DNA of 64,000 nt from Rhodospirillales bacterium (GCA_014324045.1 JACOMY010000021.1:1-64000), one strand, 5' to 3'. Positions 47,904 to 57,609 are shown, counted from the first letter of the stretch. Numbers and translations: made by a program. The notes: generated by a model from the sequence alone, not told the origin.

Positions 47904-48172
47904 ATCCCACCTCCTGGCGTCACGATAGTCAGTTGGCTCAAGGCGACTGAAGCTGTCACTAGGTACTGTAACCTCACGTCTGGAAATTGGCGTTGGGTCA
48001 TGCACTCATGCTGGGACATGCCCAAGCAGGAACTGCCCATTCCGCTATCCCATGGGGCTGTTAACCGGGATTTCCCAGATAGGGATCGTACCAACAGGTC
48101 GAATGTGCCACGAAAGTCCCCCGGCGGGTAAGGGCATGGTGGCTGTCGGGCCGCCCTCGCAAGAGCCGCTGC
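47904..48172. other. Island promoter region and right border
   Basis: The sequence upstream of gene A has mixed composition and should hold the operon promoter, but no clear -35/-10 pair can be assigned. The right copy of the 22-bp repeat is at 48151-48172, immediately followed by the truncated signal-peptide sequence of ankyrin gene 9. Confidence 0.4.
48151..48172. repeat. 22-bp direct repeat flanking the island, right copy
   Basis: This is identical to 42868-42889. In sibling ankyrin genes the sequence before GCGCTGCTGCTTGCCGC is the start codon plus MKPALFAS codons. Here it is replaced by the repeat, so the repeat marks the exact break in ankyrin gene 9. Confidence 0.8.
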
Positions 48173-48506
48173 GCTGCTGCTTGCCGCACCGCTGCGGGCC
48201 GATGCCGGGTGCTGGGGTTGGCTCGGCGGCGACTTTTGGGAAAAGGCGACAGCAGCGGAGGTGACGCGCTGTCTCAAAGCCGGCACCGACCTCAATGCAC
48301 GGACTAAATCCGGTAGCACGCCCCTGCACCGGGCGGCAGCGAGAGACAACGCCGAGGCTGTGGCGTCGCTGCTCGACGCGGGCGCCGACGGCGGCGCGCG
48401 CAATAAGGCGGGACAATTACCTGTGGATCTGGCGGAAGAGGAAGAGAACGAAAAGCTCCGCAACAGCCCAGTTTACCGGAGATTGAACGACGCGCGCTAC
48501 CGGTGA
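48173..48506 (+). pseudogene. Ankyrin-repeat gene 9, 5' end lost at the island border
   Basis: The frame starts abruptly with the second half of the signal peptide (ALLLAAPLRADAGC) and continues through the N-domain (FWEKATAAEVTRC), one ankyrin unit and the tail ENEKLRNSPVYRRL to the stop. The start codon and first residues are missing. A GTG within the N-domain could start a short 81-residue product without an export signal. The loss coincides with the 22-bp repeat. Confidence 0.75.
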
Positions 48507-48838
48507 GGCGCTGCCGCGGTCCGGGCGGTTAGCTGCGGCGCGCCCGGGTCCGCCCAGCCGGGCGGCCGCCGCGAAGCGCTCCCCGCGACCCGCCTGCGCC
48601 CATAGTCTTGCGCGCGCGGCCTGCTCCCGCCCGAACTGGGCGGCGCCGGCGATGGCTGCCCGCCGGACCGCTCCGGTCCCGGCGCTCTCAACGAGGGCGG
48701 TGTTGACAAGGGCGATGGCGATCTTGACAGGGGCGGCGGCGCTGCGCAGACTTGTGCGAAGGTTCCCTGATACCGGGGCGCCGCAACTGCCGTCTTCGGC
48801 AGAAGCCGAGGCGGTCCAGCTTGAAGGATACAAGCGAG

Positions 48839-49807
48839 ATGCATCTTATGAAACCCGCCCTCTTCGCCTCTGCGCTGCTGCTTGCCGCACCGCTGCGGGC
48901 CGATGCCGAATGTGAGGATTGGCTCGATTTCACCTTTTGGAAAGAGGCAATGGCAGCGGAGGTGACCCGCTGTCTCGCCGCCGGCGCCGACCCCAATGCG
49001 CAGGATAGCTCCGGTAGAACGCCCCTGCACTGGGTGGCAGTGAACGACAGCGCCGAGGCTGTGGCGGTGCTGATCGACGCCGGCGCCGACCCCAATGCAC
49101 AGGATCGACAAGGTTGGACGCCCCTGCACTGGACGGCAGGGATGGACGGCACCGCGGCTGTGACGGCGCTGCTCGCCGCCGGCGCCGACCCCAATGCGCC
49201 AAGTGCTATGCTCGGTTATACGCCCCTGCACGCGGCAGCGAGAAGCCTTGGCGGCGCCGCGGCTGTGGCGACGCTGCTCGCTGCCGGCGCCGACCCCAAT
49301 GCAGGGACCGAATACGGTTCGACGCCCCTGCACACGGCGGCAGAGTACGGTAGCGCCGAGGCTGTGGCGGTGCTGCTCGCCGCCGGTGCCGACCCCAATG
49401 CACGGAATGCTCTACGCGGTTATACGCCCCTGCATGCGGCAGCGAGAAGCCCTGGCGGCGCTGAGGCTGTGGCGGCGCTGCTCGACGCCGGCGCCGACCC
49501 CAATGCAGCGACCGAAGACGGTTGGACGCCCCTGCACCGGGCGGCAGAGTATGCTGGCGCCGAGGCTGTAGCGGCGCTGCTCGACGCCGGCGCCAACCCC
49601 AATGCAGGGACTAATTACGGTTGGACGCCCCTGCACCGGGCGGCACGCAGTGGCAGCGTCGAGACTGTGGCGGCGCTGCTCGACGCCGGCGCCGACGGCA
49701 GCGTGCCAAATCAGGCAGGACAACTCCCTGCCGATCTGGCGGAAGCGAACGAAGATCTCCGCAACAGTCCGCTATACCAGAGGCTGAACGACGCCCGCTA
49801 CCGCTGA
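48839..49807 (+). CDS. Secreted ankyrin-repeat protein 10
   Basis: The 322-residue protein starts at the ATG at 48839 (MHLMKPALFASALLLAAPL), 11 bases after AAGGA. The signal peptide is cleaved near RADAEC and the N-domain is DWLDFTFWKEAMAAEVTRC. Seven ankyrin units follow, two of which carry a longer loop (GYTPLHAAARSLGG and GYTPLHAAARSPGG). The tail is NEDLRNSPLYQRLNDARYR. It is the largest intact gene to the right of the island. Confidence 0.9.
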   Translation: MHLMKPALFASALLLAAPLRADAECEDWLDFTFWKEAMAAEVTRCLAAGADPNAQDSSGRTPLHWVAVNDSAEAVAVLIDAGADPNAQDRQGWTPLHWTAGMDGTAAVTALLAAGADPNAPSAMLGYTPLHAAARSLGGAAAVATLLAAGADPNAGTEYGSTPLHTAAEYGSAEAVAVLLAAGADPNARNALRGYTPLHAAARSPGGAEAVAALLDAGADPNAATEDGWTPLHRAAEYAGAEAVAALLDAGANPNAGTNYGWTPLHRAARSGSVETVAALLDAGADGSVPNQAGQLPADLAEANEDLRNSPLYQRLNDARYR

Positions 49808-50103
49808 GGCGGTGCGCCCCCCGGGCGGTGATCTGCGGCGCGTCCGGGTCCGCCCCTCCGCGCCGCGCACGCTCCCCGCGACCCACCGGCGCCCATAGTC
49901 TTGCGCGCGCGGGCGGGCGCGGCCTGTTCCCGCCCGAACTGGGCGGCGCCGGCGATGGCTGCCCGCCGGACCGCTCCGGTCCCGGCGCTCTGGACAGGAT
50001 AAAAGCCGTTGCGCAGACTTGCGCGAAGGTTGCCTGATGAAGCTTGCCTGATCCTGGGGCGCCGCAACCGCCGCCTTGGGCAGAGCGAAGGAGCAGCTAG
50101 GGT

Positions 50104-50445
50104 GTGCATCTTACGAAACCCGCCCTTTTCGCCTCTGCGCTGCTGCTTGCCGCACCGCTGCGGGCGAATGCCGAGTGCCTGGATTGGCTCTATCCCGCCT
50201 TTTGGCAAGCGGCAACGGCAGCGGAGATGACCCGCTGTCTCGCCGCCGGCGCCGACCCCAATGCGCAGGAAGAAGACGGTTGGACGCCCCTGCACTTGGC
50301 GGCAGAGAAGGACAGCGCCGAGACTGTGGCGGCACTGCTCGACGCGGGCGCCGACGGCGGCGCGCGAAATCAGGCGGGACGCTTCCCAGTAGATCTGGCG
50401 GAAAAAACGAAAAGCTCCGCAACAGCCCTGTTTACTGAAGGCTGA
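50104..50445 (+). pseudogene. Ankyrin-repeat gene 11, short, GTG start, frameshifted tail
   Basis: The start codon position carries GTG (GTGCATCTTACG) where siblings have ATG. The signal peptide (LTKPALFASALLLAAPL) and N-domain (DWLYPAFWQAATAAEMTRC) are intact and one ankyrin unit follows. In the tail a short deletion leaves GCGGAAAAAACG in place of the expected GAAGAGAACG-type sequence. The tail is then read as KTKSSATALF instead of NEKLRNSP. The correct frame also hits TGA after VY. An exported product of 113 residues with a damaged end is possible. Confidence 0.65.
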
Positions 50446-50916
50446 ACGACGCGCGCTACCGGTGAGTGCCGCGCCCCAGGCTGAGCTAACTCGCGGCTGA
50501 GCTAACTCGCGGCGGAGCTAGCCCGCAAGGCCGGCCTCAAACGCGCCCCTCAAACACACCGAGGCCCGCGAGCCGGCAACCGCCGCGCTTGCAGCACGGA
50601 CCAGGCCATGACGGTCCGATGCACGGACCGGAGCCGATCGGCCGGGATCGATAGCGGAAACAAGCGGGCGCCTGCATGCGCGCATACCTGCGGCGAAAGG
50701 CGATTGCTGTCTTAGAACACGATCGGCGCAGAAAGCACCTGCCGGAAACAGGCACCCATAGCATCAAGCGGATTCCGAACCCGTCCGGCGCCTCGCTAAA
50801 CTCACTGCCACGCTTGTCCGGCAGCCGCAGGTTCCGGTAGCGTTATCCGCGATGAAACCCTGAATGCCAACCGCTCATTCGCCAACCGCCGATTCGGTGC
50901 CATTTGGAGCTCTGCC
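50446..50916. other. Gene-free region between the ankyrin cluster and the YhaO-like gene
   Basis: It begins with a 16-17-base tandem repeat (GCTGAGCTAACTCGCG twice, then a diverged GCGGAGCTAGCCCGCA), then the second copy of the 49-bp repeat. Around 50610-50630 GGTCCG and CGGACC form a short inverted repeat, and CACGGACC occurs twice. No gene is supported. The promoter of yhaO lies somewhere in the last part. Confidence 0.45.
50508..50556. repeat. 49-bp direct repeat, copy 2 (after ankyrin gene 11)
   Basis: Identical to 42730-42778. It sits at the 3' end of the second ankyrin run. Together with copy 1 it could mediate loss of the whole island plus ankyrin genes 9 to 11 by homologous recombination. 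Confidence 0.85.
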
Positions 50917-52191
50917 ATGACCTCCTTCCGCTTCTTCCATGCCGCGGACATTCATCTCGACAGTCCCTTGACAGGATTGGCAGGCATCGAAGGGAGGGTG
51001 GCAGAGTCTATCCGTACGGCGCCGCGCCGGGCCTTCGAGGCACTGGTGGAACGGGCCATTCAGGACCGGGTGGACTTTTTTGTGATCGCCGGCGACCTCT
51101 ATGACGGCAGCTGGCGTGACTACAAGACCGGACTGTTCTTTGCCGAACAGATGGGGCGCCTGCGTCAGGCCGCTATTCCTGCCTTCGTTCTGCACGGCAA
51201 TCACGACGCGGAAAGCCAGATCACCAGACCGCTGAAACTGCCGGACAACGTCCGTGTCTTTACGGCACGAAAGGCGCAGACCTTCCAGCTCGGCGAGCTG
51301 AATGTCGCTCTGCACGGCCAGAGTTTTCGCGAGCGAGCCGTGACCGACAATCTGGTACCCGGCTATCCGGCACCGCTGCCGGGCGCCTTCAACATCGGGG
51401 TACTCCACACCGCTTTGGGTGGCGGCAGGTGCAATCATGCCAACTACGCACCTTGCAGCCTGCCGGAGCTTGTAGCGAAGGGATACGACTATTGGGCGCT
51501 GGGCCACGTGCATCGGAGACAGGTACTTAACGAGCGGCCGCATGTCGTATTCCCGGGCAATCTTCAGGGACGCCATGTCGGTGAGACCGGCCCCAAGGGG
51601 GCTTCTCTGGTCACGGTGGAGGCGGGGGAGGTTGCCGCGGTCGAGGCCCTGACATTCGACGTGGTGCGCTGGGCGGTTCTTGAGGTAGATGTGGCGACGG
51701 CAGGCAGCACAGCCGATGTCGTCGATCTGATGCGGCAAGCCCTGAAGCGGGAGGTGGCGGGCGCCGAGGGGCGGCTGCTGTCGGCGCGGATAGTGCTGCA
51801 GGGCCGCACCGGGCTTCACGGCCGGCTGATGACGGATGTCGAGCAGCTGACGGCCGAGGCGCGCGCTACGGCGCTCGGTCTGGGGGACGAAGCCGCTTGG
51901 GTGGAAGGCGTAGCAGTGCGGACCGCGGCGCCGGCCGGCACCGCGGCGCTGGCCGCGCGCGAAGATACCCTGGGCGATCTCCAGCGCATGCTGAAGGAAG
52001 CCCCTGCCGACGAGGCGTTGCTCGGGCAGTTGAAGGCGGACATCGGCGAATTGATCGGCAAGCTGCCGTCCAGGTTGCGGGACGGCTGCGAGGATGAAGC
52101 GCTTGCTGCTGCCGCGGCCGGCGACTATGCCGCCTTGATCGGACAGGTGACGCCCTACCTCAAGGCCCGGCTGACAGCCGAGGACGCATAG
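50917..52191 (+). CDS. YhaO/SbcD-like DNA repair metallophosphoesterase
   Basis: The 424-residue protein has the calcineurin-like phosphoesterase motifs: FHAADIHLDSPL, FFVIAGDLYDGSWRD, VLHGNHDAES, GVLHTALGG and YWALGHVHRR. These bind two metal ions for Mre11/SbcD-type nuclease activity. The C-terminal half lacks known motifs and probably binds the partner ATPase, as in YhaO. The start is ATG at 50917 with GGAG upstream. The YhaN-like gene starts 3 bases after the stop. Confidence 0.88.
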   Translation: MTSFRFFHAADIHLDSPLTGLAGIEGRVAESIRTAPRRAFEALVERAIQDRVDFFVIAGDLYDGSWRDYKTGLFFAEQMGRLRQAAIPAFVLHGNHDAESQITRPLKLPDNVRVFTARKAQTFQLGELNVALHGQSFRERAVTDNLVPGYPAPLPGAFNIGVLHTALGGGRCNHANYAPCSLPELVAKGYDYWALGHVHRRQVLNERPHVVFPGNLQGRHVGETGPKGASLVTVEAGEVAAVEALTFDVVRWAVLEVDVATAGSTADVVDLMRQALKREVAGAEGRLLSARIVLQGRTGLHGRLMTDVEQLTAEARATALGLGDEAAWVEGVAVRTAAPAGTAALAAREDTLGDLQRMLKEAPADEALLGQLKADIGELIGKLPSRLRDGCEDEALAAAAAGDYAALIGQVTPYLKARLTAEDA

Positions 52192-52194
52192 GCG

Positions 52195-55100
52195 ATGCGT
52201 CTCGATAGGCTCGATCTGCTGCGTTACGGGCGCTTCACCGGCACGTCCATCGCGCTGCCGCGGGCTGAACCGGACATTCACATCCTGTTCGGTCCCAACG
52301 AAGCCGGAAAGACGACCTCCCTGACCGCCATTGGGGATCTGCTGTTCGGCATCCCGGAACGCTCGCCCTACAACTTCCTGCACAGCTATGATGCCATGCG
52401 CATTGGCGCAGTGCTGGAGAACGGCGGCGGCCGCTTCGAATTTCAGCGGCGCAAGGCCCGCAGGGACAGGATCCTCGGACCCGACGGGGATCCGCTGCCG
52501 GGCGGCGAAGGCTTGTTGGCGCCGTTCCTTGGCGGAGCGGACCGCGCCTACTTCGACCGCATGTTCAATCTCAGTCACGGCCGCCTGGCCGAAGGCGGCA
52601 GGGCGATCCTTGAGGCCAAGGACGATGTGGGCCGGATGCTGTTCGCCGCCGGCACCGGTCTGGCCGATCTGCGGGAACGGCTGCAGCAGTTGGAGGAGGA
52701 GGCCGACGGACTCTGGGCATCGCGAAAATCCGGTCGGCGCCTCTATTACCAGGCCCAGGATCGATGGCAAGTAGCGCAGTCGAGGCAGCGCCAGCACTCC
52801 TTGACCGTCAGGGACTGGCAGAGGGCGCAAAAGACCTTGAGCGATGCCGAAAAGACGCTGGAGGAGCGTCGGCAGGAAGAAGACAGGACGTCGAAGGAAC
52901 TGAGCAAGCTGTCCCGCATCCGCCGCGTTCATGCGGCCGTGCGGCAGCGGCGCGCGCTGACGGAGGAGATCGCAGCGCTGGGGGATGTTACCCCGCTGGC
53001 TGAGGATGCGGCCGAACAGCTCGCCCAGGCCGAGCGGCAGGACTCCGAAATCGGGGCGCAGATTGCTGTCCTTGCACCGCAGCTTGAGGCAAACCGGCAA
53101 GCGCTGGAGGCCATCGCCTTCGACGAGGCGCTGGTGCGGCGGGCGGACGAGATCGCGCAGCTCGGCGAGCGGCGCATCGCGGTTCGCAGTGCGCGGCAAG
53201 ACCTGCCCAAGCGGCAGCATGAATTCCGCGTAGAGTTGCAGGCGCTGGCCGGGCTGGCCACTAAGATCGGTTGGAAATTCGACGATCCGGGCGCACTGAT
53301 CGAGCGAATACGCTTCAGGAGCAACCATGAAGCGGTACGGAAACTTCTGGAACGGCATGGCGAACTGGCAGCGGAGCTACGTGGCGCGGATCAGGCGCTG
53401 GAGGAAGCGCAGGCCGGATTGCAGGAAAAGACGGAGCGCCTGGAGGAAATCGGAGAAGCGGCGGAGGTGTCCAGGCTGGCTGCCGTCTTGATCGCCGTTC
53501 GGCGCATCGGCGACGTGGCAGGCCGTATTCGTACGGCACAGGGGCAAGCGGCCGGGATTTCCGAAGATATCCAGCGCAAGCTCCGCTCGCTGAAGCCGGC
53601 CCTGCCTTCGGGTGCCGGCATCGAGGCGCTGCCGCTACCGCCGAAGGATAGGGTCGTCGCGCAGCGCGACGCGGTGCGGAGTTGGGCGCAACGCCAAGAC
53701 GGGACGAAGCGGCAGCTCACCGAGGCGCGCAACCGCTTGGCGCGGGACCGGGAGGCGCTGGAGCGGCGTGTGCAGGACGAAGGCGTCGTGGCGCCGGGCG
53801 CGGTGGCGGAAGCCCGGAGCGACCGGGACAGGCTGTGGCAGCGGGTCAAGGCCCGGTACATTACCCGTTCGGAGAGTCCGGCCGAAACGGCACCGGCCCC
53901 TGCAGAGGCCCTGGAAGATCTACCTGGGGAAGATCTGCCCGGCTCGCTCGAAGGTGCCGTCGAACGGGCGGACAGCCTTGCCGACCGGCGCTTCGACAAG
54001 GCCCAGGCCGCCGGGGAGTTGGCGGCGCTGGCCCGCAACATCGCTGGACAAGAGCTGTCGATCCGGCAGCTGGAGGCGGATGCAACGGCGCTGAAGGACG
54101 AAGGGGAGCAGCTGGATCGAACCTGGCAGGCGCTGTGGGCTGACCTGCCGCTTGAGGTGCTTGCCCCCGATGCCATGCTGGCATGGCTGGAGGCCCGTGC
54201 AGAGATCGTGACCCTGATCGGCCGTGAGCGCGACCTGCAACGTCAACTGGACGACTCCAGGCAAGAGGAGCGCGAAGCAATGGCCCAGGTTCGCGCGGCG
54301 CTGACAAAAGCCGGCCGGGATGCCGGGGAGATCGGGGCAGCTGGGCTGCAGGCGGCGGTCGAATGGGCGGATGCCTATCGGCAGCAGCAGCAAGAAAAGG
54401 CCCGGAAGATCCTTGATGCGCGCGCAGCGGTGCGGTCGGCCGAATCCGAGTTGGCACGGCGGCAGCGCGCGCTGACAACAGCACGGACGGAGCGGGAAAG
54501 CTGGCAGGCGGATTGGGCGCAAGCGCTTGCCGCCCTTGATCTGCGGTGCGACGGCAAGCCGGAGACGGTGTCCGCACAAATCGGCATCCTCGACCAGCTG
54601 CGGGAGCATGCCAAGACTGCCAAGGACCTTCGGGATAGGCGCATTGCCGCCATTGAGCGGGACATTGCGCTATTTGAACGCGATGCGGCGGAGATTGCCG
54701 CCGAATTGGCGCCGGACCTGACGGGCGGCGATGCCGATGCCTCCGCGGTGGAACTGGTTCGCCGGCGGGAAGAGGCTTTGACGCTGCATCGGCAGCATTG
54801 CCAACTGACGGAGACGGTGGCCGCACGCCGGGAGGAGATCGGCGCCTTGGAGGCACGCCGCAAGGCCGGCTGGGCTCCGGTGCAGCCGCTCCTGAAGGCT
54901 GCCGCTGCCGCGGATGCCGGGGAACTTCGCCAGGCGATTGCACGGTCGGACCGCTTGAGGAAGTTAAACGAAGATCTGGCCAACGTCATGGCAACGCTCG
55001 ACCGGCAGGGTGACGGACTGGCGATCGAGGTTATCGAGGAAGAGTGCCGGGACCTTGACATTGACGAGGTGCGGGTCAGGGAAGAAGCGGCCGAGGCTGA

Positions 55101-55755
55101 ACGGAAGCTGCTGGGCCAACGACGGGAGGAAGCCTTTGCCGCCTGGACCGAGGCAAAGAAAACCTTCGAAGCGATAGGGGGAGACGACGCGGCAGCCAGG
55201 GCGGCGGCCGATTGTGAGGAGGCGCTGGCCGCCATGCAGGCTGCGGCCGAACGCTATGTGCGGGTACGAACCTCGGCGATGCTGTTGCGCTGGGCGGTGG
55301 ATCGCTATCGGCAGGAGAAGCAGGGGCCCTTGCTGAAGAGGGCCGGTGAGCTGTTCCGGGTGTTGACAGGGAATTCCTTTGAAAGACTGGAGGTAAGATT
55401 CGAGGAGGCAAGATCCGGCCGGCGCGACACCATGTATCTGACGGGGGTGCGGCCGGACGGGGCGGCGGTGGCGGTGGCGGGTCTGAGTACGGGGACGGAG
55501 GATCAGCTGTTTCTGGCGCTGCGGATCGCCGCGGTGGAGGACTACCTGGCGCGGGCCGCAGCCTTGCCCTTTGTGGCGGACGACCTCTTTATCAACTTCG
55601 ATCCGGACCGGGCGGCGGCCGGCTTTGAGGTGCTGGGGCAGCTGGCCGGACGGACGCAGGTGCTATTCTACACCCATCACCTGCATCTGGTGGATGCGGC
55701 GCAGGAGATGCTGGGTAGCGATGTGCATGTGGTAACATTGGGCAACGCGGCCTAG
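52195..55755 (+). CDS. YhaN/SbcC-like AAA ATPase with long coiled coils
   Basis: The 1186-residue SMC/Rad50-like protein has an N-terminal Walker A (ILFGPNEAGKTTSLTA) near residue 35 and a C-terminal ABC-type signature (VAGLSTGTEDQLFLALRI). Walker B is LPFVADDLFINFDP. Between them lie about 900 residues of Glu/Arg/Gln/Leu-rich coiled coil. No CxxC zinc hook is obvious in the middle, which fits the YhaN group better than Rad50. Together with the YhaO-like phosphoesterase it should form a DNA-end processing complex in repair or defence. Confidence 0.88.
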   Translation: MRLDRLDLLRYGRFTGTSIALPRAEPDIHILFGPNEAGKTTSLTAIGDLLFGIPERSPYNFLHSYDAMRIGAVLENGGGRFEFQRRKARRDRILGPDGDPLPGGEGLLAPFLGGADRAYFDRMFNLSHGRLAEGGRAILEAKDDVGRMLFAAGTGLADLRERLQQLEEEADGLWASRKSGRRLYYQAQDRWQVAQSRQRQHSLTVRDWQRAQKTLSDAEKTLEERRQEEDRTSKELSKLSRIRRVHAAVRQRRALTEEIAALGDVTPLAEDAAEQLAQAERQDSEIGAQIAVLAPQLEANRQALEAIAFDEALVRRADEIAQLGERRIAVRSARQDLPKRQHEFRVELQALAGLATKIGWKFDDPGALIERIRFRSNHEAVRKLLERHGELAAELRGADQALEEAQAGLQEKTERLEEIGEAAEVSRLAAVLIAVRRIGDVAGRIRTAQGQAAGISEDIQRKLRSLKPALPSGAGIEALPLPPKDRVVAQRDAVRSWAQRQDGTKRQLTEARNRLARDREALERRVQDEGVVAPGAVAEARSDRDRLWQRVKARYITRSESPAETAPAPAEALEDLPGEDLPGSLEGAVERADSLADRRFDKAQAAGELAALARNIAGQELSIRQLEADATALKDEGEQLDRTWQALWADLPLEVLAPDAMLAWLEARAEIVTLIGRERDLQRQLDDSRQEEREAMAQVRAALTKAGRDAGEIGAAGLQAAVEWADAYRQQQQEKARKILDARAAVRSAESELARRQRALTTARTERESWQADWAQALAALDLRCDGKPETVSAQIGILDQLREHAKTAKDLRDRRIAAIERDIALFERDAAEIAAELAPDLTGGDADASAVELVRRREEALTLHRQHCQLTETVAARREEIGALEARRKAGWAPVQPLLKAAAAADAGELRQAIARSDRLRKLNEDLANVMATLDRQGDGLAIEVIEEECRDLDIDEVRVREEAAEAERKLLGQRREEAFAAWTEAKKTFEAIGGDDAAARAAADCEEALAAMQAAAERYVRVRTSAMLLRWAVDRYRQEKQGPLLKRAGELFRVLTGNSFERLEVRFEEARSGRRDTMYLTGVRPDGAAVAVAGLSTGTEDQLFLALRIAAVEDYLARAAALPFVADDLFINFDPDRAAAGFEVLGQLAGRTQVLFYTHHLHLVDAAQEMLGSDVHVVTLGNAA

Positions 55756-55797
55756 AGACCGCTATCGCGTGTCCTGCAATAGGCCTGCAATAGCGAT

Positions 55798-57081
55798 ATG
55801 CCGGCTGAAGGAGATGGCGGGGTGATGATGCCTATCAAACATGCTGCCCGATTTTTGAACGGTGCAGCATTCAAGCCATCCGATTGGGGAGATACCGGGC
55901 TTCCTATCCTGAGGATTGCACAGCTCACCGGTAAGCCGTTCGACAACTACTTCGACGGAACAATCAATCGCGGCCTACTCATCCGGGATGGCGATCTTTT
56001 GTTCTCATGGTCTGCGACCATTGATGCTTTCATCTGGGATCGCGGAGATGCCATTCTGAATCAGCATATCTTCAAGGTTTTCCCGAAGAATAACGCACTG
56101 AAGAAGTATCTTTTCTACGTCATCAAAGCACATGCCCCAAGATGGGCAGACGACGATGCGCATGGAAGCACCATGCGCCATATCAAAAAAGAGAGTTTGT
56201 CAAACAAGGTCTGGATCCCCGACCTCGAAACCCAGAAAGCCATCGCGGACTTCCTCGACTGCGAGACCGCCCGCATCGGCCGGCTGATCGAGACCAAGCA
56301 GCGCTTGGTGGCCTTGCTCGGCGAGAAACGCTCAGCCCTCATCAGCGCCGCTGTCACGGGCGGCATCGATCCTCTATCCGGCCAATACCGTACCCCCGAA
56401 GCAGATGGCGGGGTGACTAACCGCGTACCGATTAAGCACCTCTTCGACGTTTCCAGAAGAATGGTTTTGCCGACAGACTTCGGAAACGAACCGCTGTTTC
56501 ATTATAGTCTGCCCGCGTGGCACGAACATGGGGACGGGATCGTTGAAAACGCCACTGACATGGCCAGTGGAAAGCTTCTGCTCGATGGCGGCGAAATCCT
56601 GGTCTCGAAACTGAATCCAGAAAAGGGTGCGGTTCTGCTCGCAGAGCATCACGAAATCCCGACAGTGTGCTCGCCCGAGTTCATTGCTCTAATACCTCGC
56701 GCGATCGATAGACGGTTTGCTTATTTCTTCATGCTCTCAGCACCGCTGCGGCATCAGCTAAACGCTAGTGTCGAGTCGGTTACTAACAGCCACAAGCGCG
56801 CGCGTGTGGATCGTTTCCTAGCGTCGAAAATAGAACTCCCCAACCCCGAAACCCAAAAAGCCATCGCCGACTTCCTCGACCGCGAGACCGCCCGCATCGG
56901 CCAGATTATCGACAAGACGCAGCAGTCCATCGTCCTGCTCCACGAGCGCCGCACGTCCCTTATCACTGCCGCCGTCACCGGACAGATGGATGTTACGGCC
57001 TTGGGGTGGGCTACGGCAAACCGGCCCTCTGCTGCGCCGGCCCCAAGCGCCCGGAGTAGCGGCGCCCCCCAGACCGGATAG
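55798..57081 (+). CDS. hsdS: Orphan type I restriction-modification specificity subunit
   Basis: The 427-residue protein has two target-recognition domains, each followed by a conserved helical spacer. The spacers are ETQKAIADFLDCETARIG at about residue 145 and ETQKAIADFLDRETARIG at about residue 355, each continuing into a long helix and AAVTG. The domain starts (NGAAFKPSDWGDTGLPI) are typical of HsdS. No hsdM or hsdR lies nearby, so it is an orphan in this window. Its composition is more AT-rich than its neighbours and it starts 42 bases after the YhaN-like gene, hinting at acquisition. Confidence 0.88.
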   Translation: MPAEGDGGVMMPIKHAARFLNGAAFKPSDWGDTGLPILRIAQLTGKPFDNYFDGTINRGLLIRDGDLLFSWSATIDAFIWDRGDAILNQHIFKVFPKNNALKKYLFYVIKAHAPRWADDDAHGSTMRHIKKESLSNKVWIPDLETQKAIADFLDCETARIGRLIETKQRLVALLGEKRSALISAAVTGGIDPLSGQYRTPEADGGVTNRVPIKHLFDVSRRMVLPTDFGNEPLFHYSLPAWHEHGDGIVENATDMASGKLLLDGGEILVSKLNPEKGAVLLAEHHEIPTVCSPEFIALIPRAIDRRFAYFFMLSAPLRHQLNASVESVTNSHKRARVDRFLASKIELPNPETQKAIADFLDRETARIGQIIDKTQQSIVLLHERRTSLITAAVTGQMDVTALGWATANRPSAAPAPSARSSGAPQTG

Positions 57082-57609
57082 GACCGCATAGGTCCACATA
57101 GGACCGAAACGGCGGTCAGCGCAATCCGTCAGCCGTTCAAGGCTGGCGTCTTCGAAGAGATCCTCGAAGCGCGCCCCACAGGTCCTGTCCGGATTCCAGA
57201 CGATGGAGAAGCGACGCCCCAGTTGCGCGGCCAGAGCCCGATAGGCCGCAAGCGGCCGCCCACGATTGGCTAAATCGCCGGAGCAATAGCAGATCGATCT
57301 CTTCTCGGCCTTCACATTCAGCGGTCCCCGCACGCGCTTTTCCCTTTACCCGACCGCGCGGCTGCGCTGGCTATGCGGCCAAGGGCGGCTCTCTGTCTCC
57401 GGCTACCTCGGCCGCCTCGACGCCGAAGATTTCCCCTTGAGGGGACGATCGAACAGCGTCTCTTGCCGTTCGACGATCCGGTCTGTTGCCTGCGCCAGGG
57501 CAGTCGCCAGGGCCGTCATCGCTGCCAGCGGATCGTCGGCCCCGATACCTGACGGGCCAATGGCAAGGCCAGTCCCTGCGGGTCTCTTATGGAGGGCTGT
57601 CGGCGAAGA
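57082..57609. other. Region without a recognisable gene between hsdS and pckA
   Basis: A minus-strand frame at about 57100-57333 reads SICYCSGDLANRGRPLAAYR and LGRRFSIVWNPDRTCGARF, which looks protein-like but has no family I recognise. On the plus strand 57328-57440 reads TRFSLYPTARLRWLCGQG and ends at a stop. Both may be remnants of lost genes. Nothing else is supported. Confidence 0.3.

Noticed and set aside
46416-48005. Start of island gene A at 48005
   Set aside because: The ATG at 47903 has AGGAGG six bases upstream, while the longer frame lacks a comparable site and crosses the likely promoter region.
38500-49886. Minus-strand open frames opposite the right ankyrin cluster
   Set aside because: Same reason: periodic Ser/Ala/Arg-rich shadows of the plus-strand ankyrin genes.
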